41,160 nt of DNA from Candidatus Yaniella excrementavium (lineage in GTDB: Bacteria > Actinomycetota > Actinomycetes > Actinomycetales > Micrococcaceae). The position numbers and the translations under genes were made by a program. The stretch is taken from the NCBI GenBank assembly GCA_019115865.1, contig DXCT01000063.1, positions 1-41,160 on the forward strand, read 5' to 3'. This document shows, one piece after another, positions 7,877 through 16,115 of this stretch; the first letter of the stretch is position 1, and the number at the start of each line of letters is the position of its first letter. The notes below the pieces were generated by a model that was not told the origin of the DNA, did not search any database, and saw only the letters and a program-made list of their open reading frames with translations.

Positions 7877-8768
7877 AATGTTCTGGTGAATTCACCCCGT
7901 CTGCCGCGTCGCCTTGAACGTCGGCGAAGTACTCCATTGAACTCTTCGAAGAATTGATGAGGACTCGAAACTTTGCGCCCGGCAAGGCATGCGGATGATC
8001 TGGATCAATATAGGCGGCTCGCATTTGTTGGCTGACACCACGAGCAGCCTTCCGCAAGAGCTCCACGATGCGCATATCGACCGGCCCACCCGACGGCACC
8101 ACAACACCCAGACCCGCCAGCACTCGACCATCGGGACCACAAATCGGCGCAGCCATGCCTCGAGCATCGGGGTGAACAAACCCCTCGGCCACGGCATACC
8201 CGACCTGCCGGACACGCTGGACCACACGCACCAGGTCAGCAAGGGTCTGCGGCGTGCTATCGGTGTAACGGCGAATTCCCGAGGCCACCACTTCAGCAAG
8301 AAACTCGCGCGGCCGATCCGCCAACAACACGTGGCCAATCGCTGAAGCACCGAGACTAATTCGTCCCCCAACGATGGTTGCATTGACCACGGCATCAGGG
8401 CGTGACGCGCGGTCCAAGTACACCACGTCGTAACCACCCTCGACGCCGAGCTGCGTATGCTGGCGCACTTGATTTTGCACCAGCTGCACCATGGGTGCGG
8501 CGATCTCTCGCAGGCCCATCGCCCGCGGGGTGCGTGCTGCCAATTCCCACAACCGCAGCCCGAGCTGATACGAACGATCCGGCAACCGCTCCAACATTCG
8601 CTCCTCGACGAGCTCACCGACGAGCCGATGCGTGGTGGTCATGGGCAGGCCACTGCGTTCGGCAATTTCAGACAGCGTGAGAAATGCCGTTCCGGCATCA
8701 AACGCGTCCAGAATTTTTAACTGCCGGGCCAGCATCGACACCGGTGTTCCTTGACGTTGCTTGGGCAT
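7875..8768 (-). CDS. IclR-family transcriptional regulator
   Basis: An N-terminal winged helix-turn-helix (LTLSEIAERSGLPMTTTHRLV) is followed by the IclR effector domain (GYDVVYLDRASRPDAV, LGASAIGHVLLAD, GMAAPICGPDGRVLAGLGV). I place the start at ATG 8768, behind GAGGGG. The GTG at 8801 gives 11 more residues but lies only a few bases from a TATAAT box at 8807-8812 and would be almost leaderless. The gene is divergent from the reductase-P450 pair and lies upstream of the importer operon. IclR proteins often control aromatic catabolism (PcaR, PobR types), so it probably controls one or both neighbours. Confidence 0.88.
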   Translation of the reverse strand: MPKQRQGTPVSMLARQLKILDAFDAGTAFLTLSEIAERSGLPMTTTHRLVGELVEERMLERLPDRSYQLGLRLWELAARTPRAMGLREIAAPMVQLVQNQVRQHTQLGVEGGYDVVYLDRASRPDAVVNATIVGGRISLGASAIGHVLLADRPREFLAEVVASGIRRYTDSTPQTLADLVRVVQRVRQVGYAVAEGFVHPDARGMAAPICGPDGRVLAGLGVVVPSGGPVDMRIVELLRKAARGVSQQMRAAYIDPDHPHALPGAKFRVLINSSKSSMEYFADVQGDAADGVNSPEH

Positions 8769-8806
8769 CTGCCCCTCATTTCCGATGATTGGAAAACTCA
8801 CTCCAC

Positions 8807-8827
8807 ATTATAGGTGACCGGTGTCAC
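8807..8827. promoter_or_regulatory. iclR promoter -10 box and adjacent palindromic operator
   Basis: On the minus strand a TATAAT hexamer (8812 to 8807) lies just upstream of iclR. Next to it is the palindrome GTGAC-CGGT-GTCAC at 8814-8827, in the gap between iclR and the divergent reductase gene. Position and symmetry fit an IclR operator that could control both directions. Confidence 0.55.
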
Positions 8828-8872
8828 AATGATTTTCATTCGTTGATTCTTTCCACGGTTTGGAGGAAACCC

Positions 8873-9832
8873 ATGACGTTGCAGACCGCGACACGCACCG
8901 ACCAGCTGGTCGTCGTCGACCGCATTGAACGGTCCACAAGTGTCACTGAATTCGTGCTGGAACGCGCTGATGGCGCGCGGCTCCCAGACTGGGCACCCGG
9001 TGCGCATATTGACGTCGTGTTACCCAGCGGTAAGATCCGCCAATATTCGCTGTGTGGCGACCGTTGGGCGCCGCACCAATACCGCATTGCCGTCCAGCGA
9101 GAAGACGATGGCTCCGGCGGCTCGGTCGAAATTCACGACGAAGTGCAGCTGGGAGAGGTCGTGAGTTTCGGCGGGCCACGTAACAACTTCCGACTGTCGC
9201 CGGCCACGAATTACCGGTTTATCGCCGGAGGGATTGGCATTACCGCCATGCTGCCGATGATCGCTCAGGCCGAAAAACTCCAAGTCCCATGGCAACTGCT
9301 GTATCTGGGCAAGAGCACCGACCGGATGGCCTACCGCAATCTGGTACAGCAGTACCCGGGGCAAGTCACCATGCACACCAGCTCCGATCAGGGGCGGGCG
9401 TCTATCCGCCAGTGGCTGGGTGAGCTACCCGAAGACACCATGGTCTATGCCTGCGGTCCCGAAGCCATGTTGGAAGCACTGCCTGAAGAATGTGCCCAGT
9501 TGCCCGACCATTTTGTACGAGCCGAACGCTTCACCAATACCTTGGCCGATGCCACGGTTAGTTCTGAACCCTATGAAATCGAGCTGTACCGCAGCGGCAC
9601 GGTGATCCAGGCTCCGGGCACGACCCCGGTCATCGACGTACTGGCCGAGGCCGGCGTCAGCGTCATCACCTCGTGTTCTAAAGGGGTATGTGGCACCTGC
9701 GAGGTTGAGGTGGTCGAAGGCGAAATCGATCACCGCGACGCCATTCTTGACGACGACGAACGCGCCGCCAATACCTGCATGTTCCCGTGCGTCTCGCGCG
9801 CCCTGTCCAAACGCTTGGTTCTTGACCTGTAA
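8873..9832 (+). CDS. VanB/phthalate dioxygenase reductase-type FMN/[2Fe-2S] oxidoreductase (P450 partner)
   Basis: A 319-residue electron-transfer protein moving electrons from NAD(P)H through FMN to a C-terminal plant-type ferredoxin domain. Visible features are the FMN motif RQYSL (56-60), the nucleotide-binding GGIGIT (119-124), ACGPEAML (193-200), and iron-sulfur cysteines C268, C273, C276 and C306 in the C-X4-C-X2-C-X29-C pattern. The ATG at 8873 is chosen because GGAGG precedes it. The frame is open upstream to 8789, but that part crosses the promoter region. It lies 13 bases before the P450 gene, so it is the likely reductase for it. VanB normally serves a Rieske oxygenase, and none is present here. 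Confidence 0.88.
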   Translation: MTLQTATRTDQLVVVDRIERSTSVTEFVLERADGARLPDWAPGAHIDVVLPSGKIRQYSLCGDRWAPHQYRIAVQREDDGSGGSVEIHDEVQLGEVVSFGGPRNNFRLSPATNYRFIAGGIGITAMLPMIAQAEKLQVPWQLLYLGKSTDRMAYRNLVQQYPGQVTMHTSSDQGRASIRQWLGELPEDTMVYACGPEAMLEALPEECAQLPDHFVRAERFTNTLADATVSSEPYEIELYRSGTVIQAPGTTPVIDVLAEAGVSVITSCSKGVCGTCEVEVVEGEIDHRDAILDDDERAANTCMFPCVSRALSKRLVLDL

Positions 9833-9845
9833 GGAGCTGTCTTTT

Positions 9846-11120
9846 ATGACCATCAACTCAACGACTCGCTGCCCATTTTCTGGTGCGCCAGCCACCGTCG
9901 AAGAACCTGCCGAGCAGCGCACCCAAGCGCCCGTAGTGGATGTCGATCCTTTCGATGAAGCCACCCTAGCCAGCCCCTACGCCATGCACGAACGACTGCG
10001 CGAAGCCGATGCCGACGTCGTCTACATTCCGAAATACGATATTTATGCGGTGGCCCGCTACGACGCTGTTCGCGACACCTTGGAAAATTGGCATCATTTT
10101 TCCAGCGCAGCCGGTGTTGGGCTGGCCAATTTCAATTCAGAAAAGCCCTGGCGCGCCCCATCCCTGCTACTCGAAGCCGATGCGCCACAGCATGACGCAC
10201 CACGAGCAGTCCTGGAAAAGATCCTGGGTGCTCGGAAACTGCGCCAGTATCACGAAGACTGGCGTACCACGGCCCACGAGTTGATCGATGGATTACTTGC
10301 CGGCGGGCAGGGTGCTATCGAACTCGACGCGGTCACCGAAATCTCAGAGGTGTACCCGCTCAGCGTGTTCCCGGACGCGGTTGGCCTGCAACAAGGTGGC
10401 TTAGAAAACCTGCTGCCCTACGGCAACTTTGCGTTCAACGCCTTTGGTCCGCGCAACCGGCTGGTCACCGATGAACTCGACACCATCGGGCCGGTGCTCG
10501 AGTGGATCGGCAATCAGTGCCCGCGCGAAGCATTGAGCGATCAAGGATTCGGTGAAGATATTTGGAAGGCCGCCGATCAGCGCCACATCACCGACGAACA
10601 AGCGCCCATGATCGTCCGGTCCCTACTGACCGCAGGGGTAGACACCACGGTCTACGGCATATCGGCGGTGCTCTACCACTTGGCATCCAACCCAGAACAG
10701 TACGCTCGGCTGCGCGAAAATCCGCAGCTTGTCCGCCGAGTATTTGAAGAAACACTGCGGATGGAATCTCCGGTCCAAACGTTCTTTAGAACCACCACCA
10801 CCGAGGTCCAGATCGGGGACACAACGCTGGCCGAGAACCAGAAGGTGCTCATGTTCTTGAGTGCCGCCAACCGCGACCCACGCCGCTGGAACAACCCGGA
10901 TACCTTCGATCTGGATCGCGACCCGTCGGGCCACGTGGCCTTCGGCAGCGGGGTACATCAGTGCGTCGGCCAACACGTGGCGCGCCTGGAAGCCTCCTGC
11001 GTCATGGAAGCCATCATCGAACGGGTGGAACGCATTGAATTCACCGCCGAGCCACAACGCAAGATCAACAACACGCTGATCGGCTGGAAGACCCTGCCCA
11101 TCCGCTTCATCCCCGCTTAG
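9846..11120 (+). CDS. Cytochrome P450, CYP199-like (para-substituted benzoate oxidation)
   Basis: A 424-residue soluble P450. Core motifs are intact: I-helix AGVDTT with D266/T267, ETLR (302-305), and the heme loop FGSGVHQCVGQHVA with Cys373. The sequence strongly resembles CYP199A enzymes, which O-demethylate 4-methoxybenzoate and oxidise other para-substituted benzoates. Shared blocks include KPWRAPSLLLEAD, YPLSVFPDAVGL and ESPVQTFFRTTT. The arginine/serine pairs I recall as gripping the substrate carboxylate in CYP199A4 are present (R103/S106 in PWRAPS; R258/S259 in IVRSLLTAG). Likely reaction: p-anisate to 4-hydroxybenzoate, or veratrate to vanillate, plus formaldehyde. Substrate is inferred from homology. 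Confidence 0.9.
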   Translation: MTINSTTRCPFSGAPATVEEPAEQRTQAPVVDVDPFDEATLASPYAMHERLREADADVVYIPKYDIYAVARYDAVRDTLENWHHFSSAAGVGLANFNSEKPWRAPSLLLEADAPQHDAPRAVLEKILGARKLRQYHEDWRTTAHELIDGLLAGGQGAIELDAVTEISEVYPLSVFPDAVGLQQGGLENLLPYGNFAFNAFGPRNRLVTDELDTIGPVLEWIGNQCPREALSDQGFGEDIWKAADQRHITDEQAPMIVRSLLTAGVDTTVYGISAVLYHLASNPEQYARLRENPQLVRRVFEETLRMESPVQTFFRTTTTEVQIGDTTLAENQKVLMFLSAANRDPRRWNNPDTFDLDRDPSGHVAFGSGVHQCVGQHVARLEASCVMEAIIERVERIEFTAEPQRKINNTLIGWKTLPIRFIPA

Positions 11121-11153
11121 ATCACTTCTGCCAACGCACCTCTAGGAGTCCTT

Positions 11154-12131
11154 ATGACCATTTCCCAACCTCGTCCTGCCCAAAAACGAGCTCAGCTGCT
11201 CGGCATCGCAGCCATCAGCGCACTGGCATTGGCCGCCTGTGGCACCTCCAGCGCCTCCGACGCTGACCCCAACGCAGCAGACACCACCACGATTAATGTG
11301 GGCTATTTCCCGCTGGTGCATACCTCGACCATCGTTCACGCCGACCAGGCGGGTTATCTCGAGGAAGCCGGTCTTGACGTCGAGTTAATGCAAACCGAAG
11401 GCGGCGCCGCAGCCATCCCGTCGCTAATCTCCGGCGACGTCGATATTTTGTACAGTAACTACACCTCGATCCTGTTGGCCGCCGAACAAGGTTTGCCCGT
11501 GGCACTGGTGTCGGGCAATGACGTTGCCAAAGACGACCACGGGATCTTTGTGGCCGAGGACTCTGATATCGAGGAATTTTCGGATATTGAAGGCAAAAGC
11601 TTTGCCGTCAACAACTTGCAAAACATCGGCACGGTCTCTGTGTATGCGCAGCTAGAGGAGCTTGGGCTCAGCCCCGACAGTGTCGATCTTGTGGAGATGC
11701 CGAACCCGGATATGGCACCTGCTGTTGCCAACGGAAATGTGGATGCGATTTGGCAGGTTGAACCCTTCCAAACCATTGCAACCCAATCCGGGCTAAAACG
11801 CATCGGCGATATGTTCGCGGGACCAGCAGCCGATATGCCGGTTGGTGGTTGGGTGACGACCAAAGAATTTGCGGAGCAAAATCCGGACGTTATCGCAGCA
11901 TTTAGAGAAGCACTGGGCCAATCGTCCGCGGATCTTCAAGACAATCATGAGCTGCATTTAGAGCTTGTGCCGCAATACACCGAAATTGACGATGCGGTGG
12001 CCCAGGATCTCACGTTGCCGCACTATGACACCGAGTTAAACATCGATGCGCTGCAATACGGTGCTGATCTCATGGAGGAATACGGCATTACCTCTGGCCC
12101 ATTAGATGTGGCCGAACTCGTCGTTGAGTAA
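11154..12131 (+). CDS. ABC substrate-binding lipoprotein (NitT/TauT type) of the P450 module
   Basis: 325 residues with signal peptide and lipobox LAAC (about residue 27), then the NMT1/SsuA fold (TINVGYFPLVHTSTIVHADQ, GLDVELMQTEGG, VDAIWQVEPFQT). It lies 33 bases after the P450 on the same strand, so it is probably co-transcribed and presents the P450 substrate to the importer at 4.8-7.5 kb. It has no permease or ATPase of its own. A broken copy of its 3' half is present at 35.3-35.8 kb. A perfect hairpin follows its stop. Confidence 0.87.
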   Translation: MTISQPRPAQKRAQLLGIAAISALALAACGTSSASDADPNAADTTTINVGYFPLVHTSTIVHADQAGYLEEAGLDVELMQTEGGAAAIPSLISGDVDILYSNYTSILLAAEQGLPVALVSGNDVAKDDHGIFVAEDSDIEEFSDIEGKSFAVNNLQNIGTVSVYAQLEELGLSPDSVDLVEMPNPDMAPAVANGNVDAIWQVEPFQTIATQSGLKRIGDMFAGPAADMPVGGWVTTKEFAEQNPDVIAAFREALGQSSADLQDNHELHLELVPQYTEIDDAVAQDLTLPHYDTELNIDALQYGADLMEEYGITSGPLDVAELVVE

Positions 12132-12137
12132 TTCCTG

Positions 12138-12169
12138 ATGTGCGGGGCGGACTCTCCCGCCCCGCACAT
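12138..12169 (+). terminator. Perfect 13-bp hairpin after the binding-protein gene
   Basis: ATGTGCGGGGCGG pairs exactly with CCGCCCCGCACAT around the loop ACTCTC, seven bases after the stop codon. It lacks a U-run but is very GC-rich. It closes the reductase-P450-binding-protein transcript before lysR. Confidence 0.8.
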
Positions 12170-12221
12170 GCATGCACGCGACAAGACCGTGGTCGCGTCA
12201 TGGATAGGCAAGAATGTCTGT

Positions 12222-13109
12222 ATGTTCGACCTCAATCTTTTACGCGTGTTAGCTGCCGTCATCGAGCAGGGCACCATCACGGCTGCAGCAGATAAACTGC
12301 AGATGAGTCAGCCGGCCATCTCACAAAGCATCAACAGGCTGCGCAAGGTCATTAAGGATGACCTCTTCGTCAAGGATGGTCGCGGCATCACCCCAACCCG
12401 GGTCGCACTGCAGCTTTATCGCGACACATCCGAGCACGTTCATCAAGCAGATGCAGCGGTCAGGGGTCTCATCGCCTTCGATCCAGCCACTACCACCGCA
12501 GCCTTTCGCATTGCCTTGACCGATATCGGTCAGCAGGTGTTCTTGCCACGGTTGAGCCAGGTCATGCGGTCGATGGCTCCACAGGCGCAGCTCGAGGTGA
12601 TCGGGCCGAATACCGAAAGTGTCGCCGCCCAGCTAGAAAGTGGCGAGCTCGATCTGGCTATTTTATCGACGGAGCTTAGCAATGAGATTCGCTCAGCAGT
12701 CTTGCACATCGGCGACTATCTGTGCATTACCCGTCCTGGTTTATTTGCACCTCCTGGGCCCAGTCTGCAGGAGCTCAAGAGTCATCCCCGGGTTGCGGTC
12801 ACGACTTTTACCGGGCACACGCTCATGGAAAAATATCTCACACCGATCCCTCCTGGTTCCATCGTCGTCAATACCTTCGCCGCGATTCCCGGCCTGCTAG
12901 CCTCGACGGATCTCGTCGGATTCGTCCCGGAAGACTTGGTCAACACCTGGCAAGACCGAGACAATTTGGATATTTGGAAGATTGCGGAAGTAGAAACCCG
13001 AACAGAAGTCCGCGCCTATTTTGCTAAATCACCCAGGTCCAGCGCCTCGGCATGGTTTGTGAATCTCGTGATCGAGACACTACGCGATCCAGACCTCAGC
13101 CATACATAA
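12222..13109 (+). CDS. LysR-family transcriptional regulator
   Basis: 295 residues from ATG 12222. The N-terminal LysR helix-turn-helix (LLRVLAAVIEQGTITAAADK, then MSQPAISQSINRLRK) is followed by a substrate-binding domain (FRIALTDIGQQVFLPRLSQV, ESGELDLAIL). The frame is open upstream to 12138, but that stretch is the terminator hairpin, and the conserved protein starts at MFDLNLLR. Its gene precedes a binding protein and a TPP enzyme in the same orientation, so these are the likely targets. The effector is unknown, perhaps an aromatic acid. Confidence 0.87.
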   Translation: MFDLNLLRVLAAVIEQGTITAAADKLQMSQPAISQSINRLRKVIKDDLFVKDGRGITPTRVALQLYRDTSEHVHQADAAVRGLIAFDPATTTAAFRIALTDIGQQVFLPRLSQVMRSMAPQAQLEVIGPNTESVAAQLESGELDLAILSTELSNEIRSAVLHIGDYLCITRPGLFAPPGPSLQELKSHPRVAVTTFTGHTLMEKYLTPIPPGSIVVNTFAAIPGLLASTDLVGFVPEDLVNTWQDRDNLDIWKIAEVETRTEVRAYFAKSPRSSASAWFVNLVIETLRDPDLSHT

Positions 13110-13177
13110 CCCCTGCTTATGCGATAGATCATTATTCATTCGTAGACGCATTATGACATAGGCCATAGATTGTTTGC

Positions 13178-14209
13178 ATGACCAATAATCTTATGTCACC
13201 AAAATTCGTTCCTTCCTCGCACCATCGCAGAAAACTCGTCCGAACTGTCACAGCAGGATTGACCGGCAGCGTTCTCGCGCTGACACTGGCCGCTTGCAAT
13301 AACGGTACCAACGCCACCCAGGATGCAGAATCGACACCAGAAGGCGAACTGCAGGAAGTAACCGTCGGTGCGATTGCCATCGCCGACGTCGCACCATTAC
13401 ACCTTGCGGTTCAAGAAGGATTCTTTGAAGAAGAAGGCCTCGACGTTGAAATCGTTGAAACCACCGGTGGCGCGGTGTCTCTACCCGGGGTTGTCGCAGG
13501 TGATTATGACTTCGCTTTTCTCAATGTTGCCTCACTGATGATTGCACGTGATCAGGGTCTTGATGTCGAGTTCATCGCGAACGGGACAACCACCACCGGA
13601 GAACCTGGTGCCGACAATATTGGCATCGTCGTGGCGGAAGACTCCGAGGTCGAATCCACCGCTGATCTGACCCAATCCACCTCAAATCAATTGAATAACA
13701 TTGGCGACATCGCCACCCGACTGGCCGTCGATAACGCCGGTGGTGACGGCGGCGATATCGAATTTCTCGAGCTAGCATTCGGTGAAGCACAAGCAGCAGT
13801 CGAAAATGGCAATGTTGAAGCCGCCCTGCTGGCTGAGCCCTACCTCACCCAGGCTCAGGACGCCGGTTTGAAAGTCGTCTCCTCACCCTATGCAGAAGCC
13901 CATCCCGAGCTTAATACCGGCGGGTACTTTGCGAAGTCCGAGACCGTTGAAGAAAATCCGGAACTGGTCGAAAGCTTCCGCAACGCCATCAATCGCGCAC
14001 TGGAATTCGCCGATGAAAACCCAGACGAGGTCCGTGAGATTGTCGCGACCTACACCGAGATTGACGAAGAAATCTTACAACGCATCCAGCTGCCCCGGTT
14101 CAAGCCAGAATTCACCCGCGAAGGCCTTGAGGATCTCGGCCGCTCGGCAAAAGAATACGGCTACCTCGCCGAGGAACCAGATCTCGATGAACTGCTGCCT
14201 GAGCAGTAA
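13178..14209 (+). CDS. ABC substrate-binding lipoprotein (NitT/TauT type) of the TPP-enzyme module
   Basis: 343 residues with a long basic signal peptide (HHRRKLVRTV), lipobox LAAC (about residue 40), and the NMT1/SsuA fold (VTVGAIAIADVAPLHLAVQEG, GLDVEIVETTGG). It is closest in wording to the binding protein at 3.6-4.6 kb (ADVAPLHLAVQEGFFEEEGLDVE against VDVAPIYLGVQEGIFEEHGLDVE, compared block by block). It lies 68 bases after lysR and 47 before the TPP enzyme. No strong ribosome site precedes ATG 13178; an internal ATG at 13193 is possible. It probably loads the shared importer. Confidence 0.86.
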   Translation: MTNNLMSPKFVPSSHHRRKLVRTVTAGLTGSVLALTLAACNNGTNATQDAESTPEGELQEVTVGAIAIADVAPLHLAVQEGFFEEEGLDVEIVETTGGAVSLPGVVAGDYDFAFLNVASLMIARDQGLDVEFIANGTTTTGEPGADNIGIVVAEDSEVESTADLTQSTSNQLNNIGDIATRLAVDNAGGDGGDIEFLELAFGEAQAAVENGNVEAALLAEPYLTQAQDAGLKVVSSPYAEAHPELNTGGYFAKSETVEENPELVESFRNAINRALEFADENPDEVREIVATYTEIDEEILQRIQLPRFKPEFTREGLEDLGRSAKEYGYLAEEPDLDELLPEQ

Positions 14210-14256
14210 ATCACCACACAGGTAACAACACGAAAAGTACACATAAAGAGGAAGTC

Positions 14257-15954
14257 ATGAAAGTCAGTCAGGCAGTAGGCCAAACCATCGCCAGAATGGG
14301 AGCCGCCCACGTCTTCGGCGTCGTCGGGTCCGGAAATTTCCGAGCAACCAATGCGCTATTAGAAGCCACAGGCCCCGATGGGCAACACCCGCAGTTCACC
14401 GCGACCCGCCATGAAATGGGCGCGACCTGCATGGCAGATGCTTATACGCGGGCCACCGGCAAACTTTCGGTGGTCACCGTGCACCAAGGCTGCGGTCTAT
14501 CGAATGCCCTTACCGGTATTGGAGAAGCCGTCAAAGCCCACACCCCGCTGTTGGTTATCTCGGGTGATACCCCGGGTGGCGAGTACGGCTCCAACTTCTG
14601 GATCGATCAGGACGCCGTGATTGAAGGCATGGGCGCGATTGCCGAACGGCTGCACTCGCCCACACGGGCTGTCACCGACACCATGCGAGCCATCACTCGA
14701 GCCCAAATGAACCGGGTGCCCGTTGTGTTGTCGATGCCATTGGATATTCAGGAGTCTGAACTGTCCAAGGATCAAGAAGAACTGTTGGCCAGCATCGCAC
14801 CGCCGCAACTACCGGCACCCGCGGTGGCATCCACCGATTCGGTCGCCTCGGTGACCAGGTTGCTGGCTGATGCGCAGCGTCCCGTGATCCTGGCTGGACG
14901 CGGCGGGGCACATGCCGTCGCACCGCTGCGCGAAATCGCAGACTTGTCTGGAGCACTGCTGACCACCTCGGCGGTGGGGCGTGGCTTATTCAACGAGGAT
15001 CCGTGGCACATGGACGCCATGGGCGGTTTCGCCACCGATGGTGCCGCAGCGCTTGTTCAGCAGGCCGATCTGCTGGTGGTTTTCGGAGCAGCGCTGAACC
15101 GCTGGACCACCCGCGATGGCACACTGCTGCAGAACAAAACCGTCATTCAGATCGACGACGATACCACCGCATTTGGCAAGCACTATCCGGTAAACCTCAC
15201 GATTCTGGGTGATACCGCACTGACCGCCCAAGCGATCCGCGACGAACTGAATGAATGTCTCAGTGGCACCCCACGAACCGGATACCGAACCCCGGAGGTC
15301 AAAGAGCGCCTTGCCGCATCGCTCCACTGGCGTGACCAGGAGTATGAGGATAATTCTGAACCCGCAGACGAATCCCAACAGGGCAAAATCGACCCGCGCA
15401 CCCTGACGAATATTCTCGACGACATGCTGCCCATGGAACGCGTGGTGGCACCGGACGGCGGGAACTTCAACGCCTACCCGGCCATGCACTTCCGTGTGCC
15501 CGATAACCTTGGCTACAGCCTGTCATTAGGCTTCCAGTCCATCGGATTGGCACTGTCGACGGTGATTGGCGCAGCATTTGCGCTGCCTGATCGTATCGCG
15601 ATCGCCGGCATCGGTGACGGCGGTTTCATGATGTCGCACGTCGAACTCGATACTGCAGTGCGCCACAAGATTCCACTGGTGGTTGTGGTCTATAACGACG
15701 ACGCCTACAGCGCGGAAGTTCATCACTTCATCCATGAAACCAATAACCTCGATACGGTGGTTTTCCCAGAAACCGATATCGCGGCTGTTGCACGAGGCTA
15801 TGGCTGCGAGGCCATCACCGTGCGTCAAGCCTCCGATCTGGATGCGGTACGGGACTGGACCGATGGTCCACGAGATCGTCCGTTGGTCATCGACGCCAAG
15901 ATCACGTCATTTCCGTCGTGGGTTCTGGCTCATAGTTTTACTGAAAACGAATAA
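14257..15954 (+). CDS. Thiamine-diphosphate-dependent enzyme (acetolactate synthase/benzoylformate decarboxylase family)
   Basis: 565 residues with all three domains of the family. The N-terminal pyrimidine-binding domain carries the catalytic glutamate (TRHEMGATCMADAY, E53). A central domain contains PVILAGRGGA. The C-terminal pyrophosphate-binding domain holds GIGDGGF and, about 25 residues later, VVYNDDAY. AGAGGAAG precedes the ATG. Such enzymes decarboxylate 2-oxoacids or join aldehydes. Real acetolactate synthases form a block with a small subunit, absent here. With a binding protein and LysR regulator upstream, decarboxylation of an imported aromatic 2-oxoacid is a reasonable guess. The substrate is not established. 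Confidence 0.83.
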   Translation: MKVSQAVGQTIARMGAAHVFGVVGSGNFRATNALLEATGPDGQHPQFTATRHEMGATCMADAYTRATGKLSVVTVHQGCGLSNALTGIGEAVKAHTPLLVISGDTPGGEYGSNFWIDQDAVIEGMGAIAERLHSPTRAVTDTMRAITRAQMNRVPVVLSMPLDIQESELSKDQEELLASIAPPQLPAPAVASTDSVASVTRLLADAQRPVILAGRGGAHAVAPLREIADLSGALLTTSAVGRGLFNEDPWHMDAMGGFATDGAAALVQQADLLVVFGAALNRWTTRDGTLLQNKTVIQIDDDTTAFGKHYPVNLTILGDTALTAQAIRDELNECLSGTPRTGYRTPEVKERLAASLHWRDQEYEDNSEPADESQQGKIDPRTLTNILDDMLPMERVVAPDGGNFNAYPAMHFRVPDNLGYSLSLGFQSIGLALSTVIGAAFALPDRIAIAGIGDGGFMMSHVELDTAVRHKIPLVVVVYNDDAYSAEVHHFIHETNNLDTVVFPETDIAAVARGYGCEAITVRQASDLDAVRDWTDGPRDRPLVIDAKITSFPSWVLAHSFTENE

Positions 15955-15966
15955 CCGATCAATCTT

Positions 15967-16002
15967 TTTGGCGGCGACTCACAGCGGTGGGTCGCCGCCA
16001 AA
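15967..16002. terminator. Hairpin terminator after the TPP-enzyme gene
   Basis: TTTGGCGGCGAC pairs exactly with GTCGCCGCCAAA (12-bp stem). It lies 13 bases past the TPP-enzyme stop in the gap between convergent genes, so it may work on both strands. Confidence 0.8.
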
Positions 16003-16061
16003 GTGTTTAAAGCTGATGATGGTGTTTCGAGTTGCTAGGTTCGTTGGAGATACTCAAACAC

Positions 16062-16096
16062 ACAACTGGGCCTCCCCGAAGAGGAGACCCAGTTGT
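16062..16096. terminator. Hairpin terminator at the end of the acyl-CoA dehydrogenase gene
   Basis: ACAACTGGG pairs with CCCAGTTGT, with inner CTC/GAG pairing. It lies 20 bases past the stop of the minus-strand acyl-CoA dehydrogenase gene and closes the phenylpropanoid operon. Confidence 0.75.
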
Positions 16097-16115
16097 CTGA
16101 AGAGCCAGTAGGTTC

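Noticed and set aside
12138-12221. Longer start for the LysR gene
   Set aside because: The first 28 codons lie in and just after a perfect terminator hairpin, and the conserved LysR N-terminus begins at the ATG at 12222.
14257-15954. Acetolactate synthase (ilvB) for branched-chain amino acids
   Set aside because: No ilvN or ilvC next to it; instead a binding lipoprotein and LysR regulator precede it.
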